Source: Rallus limicola (lineage: Eukaryota > Chordata > Aves > Gruiformes > Rallidae). Taken from it: a stretch of 64,000 nt of DNA. Location: positions 310,001 to 374,000 of the forward strand of contig JAKCOZ010000099.1 in assembly GCA_022605955.1 (NCBI GenBank), given 5' to 3'. Shown here in pieces: positions 34,422-47,100 of the stretch (position 1 is the stretch's first letter; every line of letters starts with the position of its first letter). The position numbers and the translations under genes are program-made. The notes below the pieces were generated by a model, which made no database searches, had not been told where the DNA came from, and saw nothing but the letters and a program-made list of their open reading frames with translations.

Positions 34422-37155
34422 TGCTAAACGTCCAGCAATAACTCCCAAAGTAAAGAAGCTAGGCCTGAAAGGCATAGCTTGTCTGAAACCTCCTAACAGG
34501 ACACACGAGCAGACCCTGTCACTTTGGCTCTCAGCCTTTTCCTTTGCCTGGAAAGAGGGAACATGCCTGGAACCTCCTACGGTGCTTTTCTCGGCCCTAG
34601 CAGACTGCAGTTCAAAACATGCTAAACGTCCAGACATAACTCCCAAAGTAAAGAAGCTAGGCCTGAAAGGCATAGCTTGTCTGAAACCCCCTAACAGGAC
34701 ACACGAGCAGACCCTGTCACTTTGGCTCTCAGCCTTTTCCTTTGCCTGGAAAGAGGGAACATGCCTGGAACCTCCTACGGTGCTTTTCTCGGCCCTAGCA
34801 GACTGCAGGTCACAACATGCTAAACGTCCAGCAATAACTCCCAAAGTAAAGAAGCTAGGCCTGAAAGGCATAGCTTGTCTGAAACCTCCTAACAGGACAC
34901 ACAAGCAGACCCTGTCACTTTGGCTCTCAGCCTTTTCCTTTGCCTGGAAAGAGGGAACATGCCTGGAACCTCCTACGGTGCTTTTCTCGGCCCTAGCAGA
35001 CTGCAGTTCAAAACATGCTAAACGTCCAGCAATAACTCCGAAAGTAAAGAAGCTAGGACTGAAAGGCATAGCTTGTCTGAAACCTCCTAACAGGACACAC
35101 GAGCAGCCCCTCTCACTTTGGCTCTCAGCCTTTTCCTTTGCCTGGAAAGAGGGAACATGCCTGGAACCTCCTACGGTGCTTTTCTCGGCCCTAGCAGACT
35201 GCAGTTCAAAACATGCTAAACGTCCAGCAATAACTCCCAAAGTAAAGAAGCTAGGCCTGAAAGGCATAGCTTGTCTGAAACCTCCTAACAGGACACACGA
35301 GCAGACCCTGTCACTTTGGCTCTCAGCCTTTTCCTTTGCCTGGAAAGAGGGAACATGCCTGGAACCTCCTACGGTGCTTTTCTCGGCCCTAGCAGACTGC
35401 AGTTCAAAACATGCTAAACGTCCAGCAATAACTCCCAAAGTAAAGAAGCTAGGCCTGAAAGGCATAGCTCGTCTGAAACCTCCTAACAGGACACACGAGC
35501 AGACCCTGTCACTTTGGCTCTCAGCCTTTTCCTTTGCCTGGAAAGAGGGAACATGCCTGGAACCTCCTACGGTGCTTTTCTCAGCCCTAGCAGACTGCAG
35601 TTCAAAACATGCTAAACGTCCAGCAATAACTCCCAAAGTAAAGAAGCTAGGCCTGAAAGGCATAGCTTGACTGAAACCTCCTAACAGGACACACGAGCAG
35701 ACCCTGTCACTTTGGCTCTCAGCCTTTTCCTTTGCCTGGAAAGAGGGAACATGCCTGGAACCTCCTACGGTGCTTTTCTCAGCCCTAGCAGACTGCAGTT
35801 CAAAACATGCTAAACGTCCAGCAATAACTCCCAAAGTAAAGAAGCTAGGCCTGAAAGGCATAGCTCGTCTGAAACCTCCTAACAGGACACACGAGCAGAC
35901 CCTGTCACTTTGGCTCTCAGCCTTTTCCTTTGCCTGGAAAGAGGGAACATGCCTGGAACCTCCTACGGTGCTTTTCTCGGCCCTAGCAGACTGCAGTTCA
36001 AAACATGCTAAACGTCCAGCAATAACTCCCAAAGTAAAGAAGCTAGGCCTGAAAGGAATAGCTTGTCTGAAACCTCCTAACAGGACACACGAGCAGACCC
36101 TGTCACTTTGGCTCTCAGCCTTTTCCTTTGCCTGGAAAGAGGGAACATGCCTGGAACCTCCTACGGTGCTTTTCTCGGCCCTAGCAGACTGCAGTTCAAA
36201 ACATGCTAAACGTCCAGCAATAACTCCCAAAGTAAAGAAGCTAGGCCTGAAAGGCATAGCTTGTCTGAAACCTCCTGACAGGACACACGAGCAGACCCTG
36301 TCACTTTGGCTCTCAGCCTTTTCCTTTGCCTGGAAAGAGGGAACATGCCTGGAACCTCCTACGGTGCTTTTCTCGGCCCTAGCAGACTGCAGTTCAAAAC
36401 ATGCTAAACGTCCAGACATAACTCCCAAAGTAAAGAAGCTAGGCCTGAAAGGCATAGCTTGTCTGAAACCTCCTGACAGGACACACGAGCAGACCCTGTC
36501 ACTTTGGCTCTCAGCCTTTTCCTTTGCCTGGAAAGAGGGAACATGCCTGGAACCTCCTACGGTGCTTTTCTCGGCCCTAGCAGACTGCAGTTCAAAACAT
36601 GCTAAACGTCCAGCAATAACTCCCAAAGTAAAGAAGCTAGGCCTGAAAGGCATAGCTCGTCTGAAACCTCCTAACAGGACACACGAGCAGACCCTGTCAC
36701 TTTGGCTCTCAGCCTTTTCCTTTGCCTGGAAAGAGGGAACATGCCTGGAACCTCCTACGGTGCTTTTCTCGGCCCTAGCAGACTGCAGTTCAAAACATGC
36801 TAAACGTCCAGCAATAACTCCCAAAGTAAAGAAGCTAGGCCTGAAAGGCATAGCTCGTCTGAAACCTCCTAACAGGACACACGAGCAGACCCTGTCACTT
36901 TGGCTCTCAGCCTTTTCCTTTGCCTGGAAAGAGGGAACATGCCTGGAACCTCCTACGGTGCTTTTCTCGGCCCTAGCAGACTGCAGTTCAAAACATGCTA
37001 AACGTCCAGCAATAACTCCCAAAGTAAAGAAGCTAGGCCTGAAAGGCATAGCTTGACTGAAACCTCCTAACAGGACACACGAGCAGACCCTGTCACTTTG
37101 GCTCTCAGCCTTTTCCTTTGCCTGGAAAGAGGGAACATGCCTGGAACCTCCTACG
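34422..37155. repeat. Segment with agacata 9-mer and gcttgactg 7-mer spacing
   Basis: agacata occurs at 34,632 and 36,414, exactly 1,782 bp (9 monomers) apart. gcttgactg, a forward-frame stop, ends at 35,670 and 37,056, exactly 1,386 bp (7 monomers) apart. Other markers are caggtcac with cacaag (34,806-34,911), actccgaaag with gcagcccctctc (35,036-35,110), ctcagccc (35,582 and 35,780) and cctgac (36,275 and 36,473). Confidence 0.8.
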
Positions 37156-39362
37156 GTGCTTTTCTCGGCCCTAGCAGACTGCAGTTCAAAACATGCTAAA
37201 CGTCCAGCAATAACTCCCAAAGTAAAGAAGCTAGGCCTGAAAGGCATAGCTTGTCTGAAACCTCCTAACAGGACACACGAGCAGACCCTGTCACTTTGGC
37301 TCTCAGCCTTTTCCTTTCCCTGGAAAGAGGGAACATGCCTGGAACCTCCTACGGTGCTTTTCTCGGCCCTAGCAGACTGCAGTTCAAAACATGCTAAACG
37401 TCCAGCAATAACTCCCAAAGTAAAGAAGCGAGGCCTGAAAGGCATAGCTTGTCTGAAACCTCCTAACAGGACACACGAGCAGACCCTGTCACTTTGGCTC
37501 TCAGCCTTTTCCTTTGCCTGGAAAGAGGGAACATGCCTGGAACCTCCTACGGTGCTTTTCTCGGCCCTAGCAGACTGCAGTTCAAAACATGCTAAACGTC
37601 CAGCAATAACTCCCAAAGTAAAGAAGCTAGGCCTGAAAGGCATAGCTTGTCTGAAACCTCCTAACAGGACACACGAGCAGACCCTGTCACTTTGGCTCTC
37701 AGCCTTTTCCTTTGCCTGGAAAGAGGGAACATGCCTGGAACCTCCTACGGTGCTTTTCTCGGCCCTAGCAGACTGCAGTTCAAAACATGCTAAACGTCCA
37801 GCAATAACTCCCAAAGAAAAGAAGCTAGGCCTGAAAGGCATAGCTTGTCTGAAACCTCCTAACAGGACACACGAGCAGACCCTGTCACTTTGGCTCTCAG
37901 CCTTTTCCTTTGCCTGGAAAGAGGGAACATGCCTGGAACCTCCTACGGTGCTTTTCTCGGCCCTAGCAGACTGCAGTTCAAAACATGCTAAACGTCCAGC
38001 AATAACTCCCAAAGTAAAGAAGCGAGGCCTGAAAGGCATACCTTGTCTGAAACCTCCTAACAGGACACACGAGCAGACCCTGTCACTTTGGCTCTCAGCC
38101 TTTTCCTTTGCCTGGAAAGAGGGAACATGCCTGGAACCTCCTACGGTGCTTTTCTCGGCCCTAGCAGACTGCAGTTCAAAACTTGCTAAACGTCCAGCAA
38201 TAACTCCCAAAGTAAAGAAGCTAGGCCTGAAAGGCATAGCTTGTCTGAAACCTCCTAACAGGACACACGAGCAGACCCTGTCACTTTGGCTCTCAACCTT
38301 TTCCTTTTCCTGGAAAGAGGGAACATGCCTGGAACCTCCTACGGTGCTTTTCTCGGCCCTAGCAGACTGTAGTTCAAAACATGCTAAACGTCCAGCAATA
38401 ACTCCCAAAGTAAAGAAGCTAGGCCTGAAAGGCATAGCTTGTCTGAAACCTCCTAACAGGACACACGAGCAGACCCTGTCACTTTGACTCTCAGCCTTTT
38501 CCTTTGCCTGGAAAGAGGGAACATGCCTGGAACCTCCTACGGTGCTTTTCTCGGCCCTAGCAGACTGCAGTTCAAAACATGCTAAACGTCCAGCAATAAC
38601 TCCCAAAGTAAAGAAGCTAGGCCTGAAAGGCATAGCTTGTCTGAAACCTCCTAACAGGACACACGAGCAGACCCTGTCACTTTGGCTCTCAGCCTTTTCC
38701 TTTGCCTGGAAAGAGGGAACATGCCTGGAACCTCCTACGGTGCTTTTCTCGGCCCTAGCAGACTGCAGTTCAAAACATGCTAAACGTCCAGCAATAACTT
38801 CTAAAGTAAAGAAGCTAGGCCTGAAAGGCATAGCTTGTCTGAAACCTCCTAACAGGACACACGAGCAGACCCTGTCACTTTGGCTCTCAGCCTTTTCCTT
38901 TCCCTGGAAAGAGGGAACATGCCTGGAACCTCCTACGGTGCTTTTCTCGGCCCTAGCAGACTGCAGTTCAAAACATGCTAAACGTCCAGACATAACTCCC
39001 AAAGTAAAGAAGCTAGGCCTGAAAGGCATAGCTTGTCTGAAACCTCCTAACAGGACACACGAGCAGACCCTGTCACTTTGACTCTCAGCCTTTTCCTTTG
39101 CCTGGAAAGAGGGAACATGCCTGGAACCTCCTACGGTGCTTTTCTCGGCCCTAGCAGACTGCAGGTCACAACATGCTAAACGTCCAGCAATAACTCCCAA
39201 AGTAAAGAAGCTAGGCCTGAAAGGCATAGCTTGTCTGAAACCTCCTAACAGGACACACGAGCAGACCCTGTCACTTTGGCTCTCAGCCTTTTCCTTTGCC
39301 TGGAAAGAGGGAACATGCCTGGAACCTCCTACGGTGCTTTTCTCGGCCCTAGCAGACTGCAG
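37156..39362. repeat. Segment preceding the 9-mer/7-mer cassettes
   Basis: Order: tttccctgg, gcgagg, common form, caaagaaaag (37,813), gcgagg with cataccttg, acttgc with ctcaacc and ccttttcctgg (38,181-38,302), ctgtag with tttgactc, common form, acttct with tttccctgg, agacata (38,988) with tttgactc, and caggtcac. The part from acttgc to the second tttccctgg recurs exactly 1,980 bp (10 monomers) downstream. Confidence 0.85.
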
Positions 39363-41144
39363 TTAAAAACATGCTAAACGTCCAGCAATAACTCCCAAAG
39401 TAAAGAAGCGAGGCCTGAAAGGCATAGCTTGTCTGAAACCTCCTAACAGGACACACGAGCAGACCCTGTCACTTTGGCTCTCAGCCTTTTCCTTTGCCTG
39501 GAAAGAGGGAACATGCCTGGAACCTCCTACGGTGCTTTTCTCGGCCCTAGCAGACTGCAGTTCAAAACATGCTAAACGTCCAGCAATAACTCCCAAAGTA
39601 AAGAAGCTAGGCCTGAAAGGCATAGCTTGTCTGAAACCTCCTAACAGGACACACGAGCAGACCCTGTCACTTTGGCTCTCAGCCTTTTCCTTTGCCTGGA
39701 AAGAGGGAACATGCCTGGAACCTCCTACGGTGCTTTTCTCGGCCCTAGCAGACTGCAGTTCATAACATGCTAAAAGTCCAGAAATAACTCCCAAAGTAAA
39801 GAAGCTAGGCCTGAAAGGCATAGCTTGTCTGAAACCTCCTAACAGGACACACGAGCAGACCCTGTCACTTTGGCTCTCAGCCTTTTCCTTTGCCTGGAAA
39901 GAGGGAACATGCCTGGAACCTCCTACGGTGCTTTTCTCGGCCCTAGCAGACTGCAGTTCAAAACATGCTAAACGTCCAGCAATAACTCCCAAAGTAAAGA
40001 AGCTAGGCCTGAAAGGCATAGCTTGTCTGAAACCTCCTAACAGGACACACGAGCAGACCCTGTCACTTTGGCTCTCAGCCTTTTCCTTTGCCTGGAAAGA
40101 GGGAACATGCCTGGAACCTCCTACGGTGCTTTTCTCGGCCCTAGCAGACTGCAGTTCAAAACTTGCTAAACGTCCAGCAATAACTCCCAAAGTAAAGAAG
40201 CTAGGCCTGAAAGGCATAGCTTGTCTGAAACCTCCTAACAGGACACACGAGCAGACCCTGTCACTTTGGCTCTCAACCTTTTCCTTTTCCTGGAAAGAGG
40301 GAACATGCCTGGAACCTCCTACGGTGCTTTTCTCGGCCCTAGCAGACTGTAGTTCAAAACATGCTAAACGTCCAGCAATAACTCCCAAAGTAAAGAAGCT
40401 AGGCCTGAAAGGCATAGCTTGTCTGAAACCTCCTAACAGGACACACGAGCAGACCCTGTCACTTTGACTCTCAGCCTTTTCCTTTGCCTGGAAAGAGGGA
40501 ACATGCCTGGAACCTCCTACGGTGCTTTTCTCGGCCCTAGCAGACTGCAGTTCAAAACATGCTAAACGTCCAGCAATAACTCCCAAAGTAAAGAAGCTAG
40601 GCCTGAAAGGCATAGCTTGTCTGAAACCTCCTAACAGGACACACGAGCAGACCCTGTCACTTTGGCTCTCAGCCTTTTCCTTTGCCTGGAAAGAGGGAAC
40701 ATGCCTGGAACCTCCTACGGTGCTTTTCTCGGCCCTAGCAGACTGCAGTTCAAAACATGCTAAACGTCCAGCAATAACTTCTAAAGTAAAGAAGCTAGGC
40801 CTGAAAGGCATAGCTTGTCTGAAACCTCCTAACAGGACACACGAGCAGACCCTGTCACTTTGGCTCTCAGCCTTTTCCTTTCCCTGGAAAGAGGGAACAT
40901 GCCTGGAACCTCCTACGGTGCTTTTCTCGGCCCTAGCAGACTGCAGTTCAAAACATGCTAAACGTCCAGCAATAACTCCCAAAGTAAAGAAGCTAGGCCT
41001 GAAAGGCATAGCTTGTCTGAAACCTCCTAACAGGACACACGAGCAGACCCTGTCACTTTGGCTCTCAGCCTTTTCCTTTGCCTGGAAAGAGGGAACATGC
41101 CTGGAACCTCCTACGGTGCTTTTCTCGGCCCTAGCAGACTGCAG
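39363..41144. repeat. 9-monomer cassette (1,782 bp)
   Basis: Bounded by gttaaaaac monomers at both ends. Order: ttaaaa with gcgagg, common form, ttcataac with taaaagtcc and gaaataac (39,760-39,785), common form, acttgc with ctcaacc (40,161-40,275), ctgtag with tttgactc, common form, acttct with tttccctgg, common form. The ttaaaa, ttcataac and acttct markers also structure the next cassettes. Confidence 0.88.
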
Positions 41145-42530
41145 TTAAAAACATGCTAAACGTCCAGCAATAACTCCCAAAGTAAAGAAGCGAGGCCTGA
41201 AAGGCATAGCTTGTCTGAAACCTCCTAACAGGACACACGAGCAGACCCTGTCACTTTGGCTCTCAGCCTTTTCCTTTGCCTGGAAAGAGGGAACATGCCT
41301 GGAACCTCCTACGGTGCTTTTCTCGGCCCTAGCAGACTGCAGTTCAAAACATGCTAAACGTCCAGCAATAACTCCCAAAGTAAAGAAGCTAGGCCTGAAA
41401 GGCATAGCTTGTCTGAAACCTCCTAACAGGACACACGAGCAGACCCTGTCACTTTGGCTCTCAGCCTTTTCCTTTGCCTGGAAAGAGGGAACATGCCTGG
41501 AACCTCCTACGGTGCTTTTCTCGGCCCTAGCAGACTGCAGTTCATAACATGCTAAAAGTCCAGCAATAACTCCCAAAGTAAAGAAGCTAGGCCTGAAAGG
41601 CATAGCTTGTCTGAAACCTCCTAACAGGACACACGAGCAGACCCTGTCACTTTGGCTCTCAGCCTTTTCCTTTGCCTGGAAAGAGGGAACATGCCTGGAA
41701 CCTCCTACGGTGCTTTTCTCGGCCCTAGCAGACTGCAGTTCAAAACATGCTAAACGTCCAGCAATAACTCCCAAAGTAAAGAAGCTAGGCCTGAAAGGCA
41801 TAGCTTGTCTGAAACCTCCTAACAGGACACACGAGCAGACCCTGTCACTTTGGCTCTCAGCCTTTTCCTTTGCCTGGAAAGAGGGAACATGCCTGGAACC
41901 TCCTACGGTGCTTTTCTCGGCCCTAGCAGACTGCAGTTCAAAACATGCTAAACGTCCAGCAATAACTTCTAAAGTAAAGAAGCTAGGCCTGAAAGGCATA
42001 GCTTGTCTGAAACCTCCTAACAGGACACACGAGCAGACCCTGTCACTTTGGCTCTCAGCCTTTTCCTTTCCCTGGAAAGAGGGAACATGCCTGGAACCTC
42101 CTACGGTGCTTTTCTCGGCCCTAGCAGACTGCAGTTCAAAACATGCTAAACGTCCAGACATAACTCCCAAAGTAAAGAAGCTAGGCCTGAAAGGCATAGC
42201 TTGTCTGAAACCTCCTAACAGGACACACGAGCAGACCCTGTCACTTTGACTCTCAGCCTTTTCCTTTGCCTGGAAAGAGGGAACATGCCTGGAACCTCCT
42301 ACGGTGCTTTTCTCGGCCCTAGCAGACTGCAGGTCACAACATGCTAAACGTCCAGCAATAACTCCCAAAGTAAAGAAGCTAGGACTGAAAGGCATAGCTT
42401 GTCTGAAACCTCCTAACAGGACACACAAGCAGACCCTGTCACTTTGGCTCTCAGCCTTTTCCTTTGCCTGGAAAGAGGGAACATGCCTGGAACCTCCTAC
42501 GGTGCTTTTCTCGGCCCTAGCAGACTGCAG
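41145..42530. repeat. 7-monomer cassette (1,386 bp), copy 1
   Basis: Order: ttaaaa with gcgagg, common form, ttcataac with taaaagtcc (41,541), common form, acttct with tttccctgg, agacata (42,156) with tttgactc, caggtcac with cacaag. It is the preceding cassette without the acttgc and ctgtag monomers and with a different end, as expected from unequal exchange. Confidence 0.88.
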
Positions 42531-44100
42531 TTAAAAACATGCTAAACGTCCAGCAATAACTCCCAAAGTAAAGAAGCTAGGCCTGAAAGGCATAGCTTGT
42601 CTGAAACCTCCTAACAGGACACACGAGCAGACCCTGTCACTTTGGCTCTCAGCCTTTTCCTTTGCCTGGAAAGAGGGAACATGCCTGGAACCTCCTACGG
42701 TGCTTTTCTCGGCCCTAGCAGACTGCAGTTCAAAACATGCTAAACGTCCAGCAATAACTCCCAAAGTAAAGAAGCTAGGCCTGAAAGGCATAGCTTGTCT
42801 GAAACCTCCTAACAGGACACACGAGCAGACCCTGTCACTTTGGCTCTCAGCCTTTTCCTTTGCCTGGAAAGAGGGAACATGCCTGGAACCTCCTACGGTG
42901 CTTTTCTCGGCCCTAGCAGACTGCAGTTCATAACATGCTAAAAGTCCAGCAATAACTCCCAAAGTAAAGAAGCTAGGCCTGAAAGGCATAGCTTGTCTGA
43001 AACCTCCTAACAGGACACACGAGCAGACCCTGTCACTTTGGCTCTCAGCCTTTTCCTTTGCCTGGAAAGAGGGAACATGCCTGGAACCTCCTACGGTGCT
43101 TTTCTCGGCCCTAGCAGACTGCAGTTCAAAACATGCTAAACGTCCAGCAATAACTCCCAAAGTAAAGAAGCTAGGCCTGAAAGGCATAGCTTGTCTGAAA
43201 CCTCCTAACAGGACACACGAGCAGACCCTGTCACTTTGGCTCTCAGCCTTTTCCTTTGCCTGGAAAGAGGGAACATGCCTGGAACCTCCTACGGTGCTTT
43301 TCTCGGCCCTAGCAGACTGTAGTTCAAAACATGCTAAACGTCCAGCAATAACTCCCAAAGTAAAGAAGCTAGGCCTGAAAGGCATAGCTTGTCTGAAACC
43401 TCCTAACAGGACACACGAGCAGACCCTGTCACTTTGACTCTCAGCCTTTTCCTTTGCCTGGAAAGAGGGAACATGCCTGGAACCTCCTACGGTGCTTTTC
43501 TCGGCTCTAGCAGACTGCAGTTCAAAACATGCTAAACGTCCAGCAATAACTCCCAAAGTAAAGAAGCTAGGCCTGAAAGGCATAGCTTGTCTGAAACCTC
43601 CTAACATGACACACGAGCAGACCCTGTCACTTTGGCTCTCAGCCTTTTCCTTTGCCTGGAAAGAGGGAACATGCCTGGAACCTCCTACGGTGCTTTTCTC
43701 GGCCCTAGCAGACTGCAGTTCAAAACATGCTAAAAGTCCAGCAATAACTTCTAAAGTAAAGAAGCTAGGCCTGAAAGGCATAGCTTGTCTGAAACCTCCT
43801 AACAGGACACACGAGCAGACCCTGTCACTTTGGCTCTCAGCCTTTTCCTTTGCCTGGAAAGAGGGAACATGCCTGGAACCTCCTACGGTGCTTTTCTCGG
43901 CCCTAGCAGACTGCAGTTCAAAACATGCTAAACGTCCAGACATAACTCCCAAAGTAAAAAGCTAGGCCTGAAAGGCATAGCTTGTCTGAAACCTCCTAAC
44001 AGGACACACGAGCAGACCCTGTCACTTTGACTCTCAGCCTTTTCCTTTGCCTGGAAAGAGGGAACATGCCTGGAACCTCCTACGGTGCTTTTCTCGGCCC
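42531..44100. repeat. Cassette copy with extra ctgtag/tttgactc monomer
   Basis: Starts with ttaaaa at 42,531, here without gcgagg. Then common form, ttcataac (42,927), common form, ctgtag with tttgactc (43,319-43,437), a ctcggctct monomer with aacatgac, acttct with taaaagtcc, agacata with gtaaaaagc (43,938-43,962), and tttgactc before the next caggtcac. The 7-monomer offset to the previous cassette holds for its first four monomers. Confidence 0.82.
43954..43962. repeat. 1-bp deletion (gtaaaaagc), copy 3
   Basis: Third occurrence of this deletion, again linked to agacata and a following tttgactc. Confidence 0.9.
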
Positions 44101-47100
44101 TAGCAGACTGCAGGTCACAACATGCTAAACGTCCAGCAATAACTCCCAAAGTAAAGAAGCTAGGCCTGAAAGGCATAGCTTGTCTGAAACCTCCTAACAG
44201 GACACACGAGCAGACCCTGTCACTTTGGCTCTCAGCCTTTTCCTTTGCCTGGAAAGAGGGAACATGCCTGGAACCTCCTACGGTGCTTTTCTCGGCCCTA
44301 GCAGACTGCAGTTCAAAACATGCTAAACGTCCAGCAATAACTCCCAAAGTAAAGAAGCGAGGCCTGAAAGGCATAGCTTGTCTGAAACCTCCTAACAGGA
44401 CACACGAGCAGACCCTGTCACTTTGGCTCTCAGCCTTTTCCTTTGCCTGGAAAGAGGGAACATGCCTGGAACCTCCTACGGTGCTTTTCTCGGCCCTAGC
44501 AGACTGCAGTTCAAAACATGCTAAACGTCCAGCAATAACTCCCAAAGTAAAGAAGCTAGGCCTGAAAGGCATAGCTTGTCTGAAACCTCCTAACAGGACA
44601 CACGAGCAGACCCTGTCACTTTGGCTCTCAGCCTTTTCCTTTGCCTGGAAAGAGGGAACATGCCTGGAACCTCCTACGGTGCTTTTCTCGGCCCTAGCAG
44701 ACTGCAGTTCAAAACATGCTAAACGTCCAGCAATAACTCCCAAAGTAAAGAAGCGAGGCCTGAAAGGCATAGCTTGTCTGAAACATCCTAACAGGACACA
44801 CGAGCAGACCCTGTCACTTTGGCTCTCAGCCTTTTCCTTTGCCTGGAAAGAGGGAACATGCCTGGAACCTCCTACGGTGCTTTTCTCGGCCCTAGCAGAC
44901 TGCAGTTCAAAACATGCTAAACGTCCAGCAATAACTCCCAAAGTAAAGAAGCTAGGCCTGAAAGGCATAGCTTGTCTGAAACCTCCTAACAGGACACACG
45001 AGCAGACCCTGTCACTTTGACTCTCAGCCTTTTCCTTTGCCTGGAAAGAGGGAACATGCCTGGAACCTCCTACGGTGCTTTTCTCGGCCCTAGCAGACTG
45101 CAGTTCAAAACATGCTAAACGTCCAGCAATAACTTCTAAAGTAAAGAAGCTAGGCCTGAAAGGCATAGCTCGTCTGAAACCTCCTAACAGGACACACAAG
45201 CAGACCCTGTCACTTTGGCTCTCAGCCTTTTCCTTTGCCTGGAAAGAGGGAACATGCCTGGAACCTCCTACGGTGCTTTTCTCGGCCCTAGCAGACTGCA
45301 GTTAAAAACATGCTAAACGTCCAGCAATAACTCCAAAGTAAAGAAGCGAGGCCTGAAAGGCATAGCTTGTCTGAAACCTCCTAACAGGACACACGAGCAG
45401 ACCCTGTCACTTTGGCTCTCAGCCTTTTCCTTTGCCTGGAAAGAGGGAACATGCCTGGAACCTCCTACGGTGCTTTTCTCAGCCCTAGCAGACTGCAGTT
45501 CAAAACATGCTAAACGTCCAGCAATAACTCCCAAAGTAAAGAAGCTAGGCCTGAAAGGCATAGCTTGTCTGAAACCTCCTAACAGGACACACGAGCAGAC
45601 CCTGTCACTTTGGCTCTCAGCCTTTTCCTTTGCCTGGAAAGAGGGAACATGCCTGGAACCTCCTACGGTGCTTTTCTCGGCCCTAGCAGACTGCAGTTCA
45701 AAACATGCTAAACGTCCAGCAATAACTCCCAAAGTAAAGAAGCTAGGCCTGAAAGGCATAGCTTGTCTGAAACATCCTAACAGGACACACGAGCAGACCC
45801 TGTCACTTTGGCTCTCAGCCTTTTCCTTTGCCTGGAAAGAGGGAACATGCCTGGAACCTCCTACGGTGCTTTTCTCGGCCCTAGCAGACTGCAGTTCAAA
45901 ACATGCTAAACGTCCAGCAATAACTCCCAAAGTAAAGAAGCTAGGCCTGAAAGGCATAGCTTGTCTGAAACCTCCTAACAGGACACACGAGCAGACCCTG
46001 TCACTTTGGCTCTCAGCCTTTTCCTTTGCCTGGAAAGAGGGAACATGCCTGGAACCTCCTACGGTGCTTTTCTCGGCCCTAGCAGACTGCAGTTCAAAAC
46101 ATGCTAAACGTCCAGCAATAACTCCCAAAGTAAAGAGGCTAGGCCTGAAAGGCATAGCTTGTCTGAAACCTCCTAACAGGACACACGAGCAGACCCTGTC
46201 ACTTTGGCTCTCAGCCTTTTCCTTTGCCTGGAAAGAGGGAACATGCCTGGAACCTCCTACGGTGCTTTTCTCGGCCCTAGCAGACTGCAGTTCAAAACAT
46301 GCTAAACGTCCAGCAATAACTCCCAAAGAAAAGAAGCTAGGCCTGAAAGGCATAGCTTGTCTGAAACCTCCTAACAGGACACACGAGCAGACCCTGTCAC
46401 TTTGGCTCTCAGCCTTTTCCTTTGCCTGGAAAGAGCGAACATGCCTGGAACCTCCTACGGTGCTTTTCTCGGCCCTAGCAGACTGCAGTTCAAAACATGC
46501 TAAACGTCCAGACATAACTCCCAAAGTAAAGAAGCTAGGCCTGAAAGGCATAGCTTGTCTGAAACCTCCTAACAGGACACACAAGCAGACCCTGTCACTT
46601 TGACTCTCAGCCTTTTCCTTTGCCTGGAAAGAGGGAACATGCCTGGAACCTCCTACGGTGCTTTTCTCGGCCCTAGCAGACTGCAGTTCAAAACATGCTA
46701 AACGTCCAGCAATAACTCCCAAAGTAAAGAAGCTAGGCCTGAAAGGCACAGCTCGTCTGAAACCTCCTAACAGGACACACGAGCAGACCCTGTCACTTTG
46801 GCTCTCAGCCTTTTCCTTTGCCTGGAAAGAGGGAACATGCCTGGAACCTCCTACGGTGCTTTTCTCGGCCCTAGCAGACTGCAGTTCAAAACATGCTAAA
46901 CGTCCAGCAATAACTCCCAAAGTAAAGAAGCTAGGCCTGAAAGGCATAGCTTGTCTGAAACCTCCTAACAGGACACACGAGCAGACCCTGTCACTTTGGC
47001 TCTCAGCCTTTTCCTTTGCCTGGAAAGAGGGAACATGCCTGGAACCTCCTACGGTGCTTTTCTCGGCCCTAGCAGACTGCAGTTCAAAACATGCTAAACG

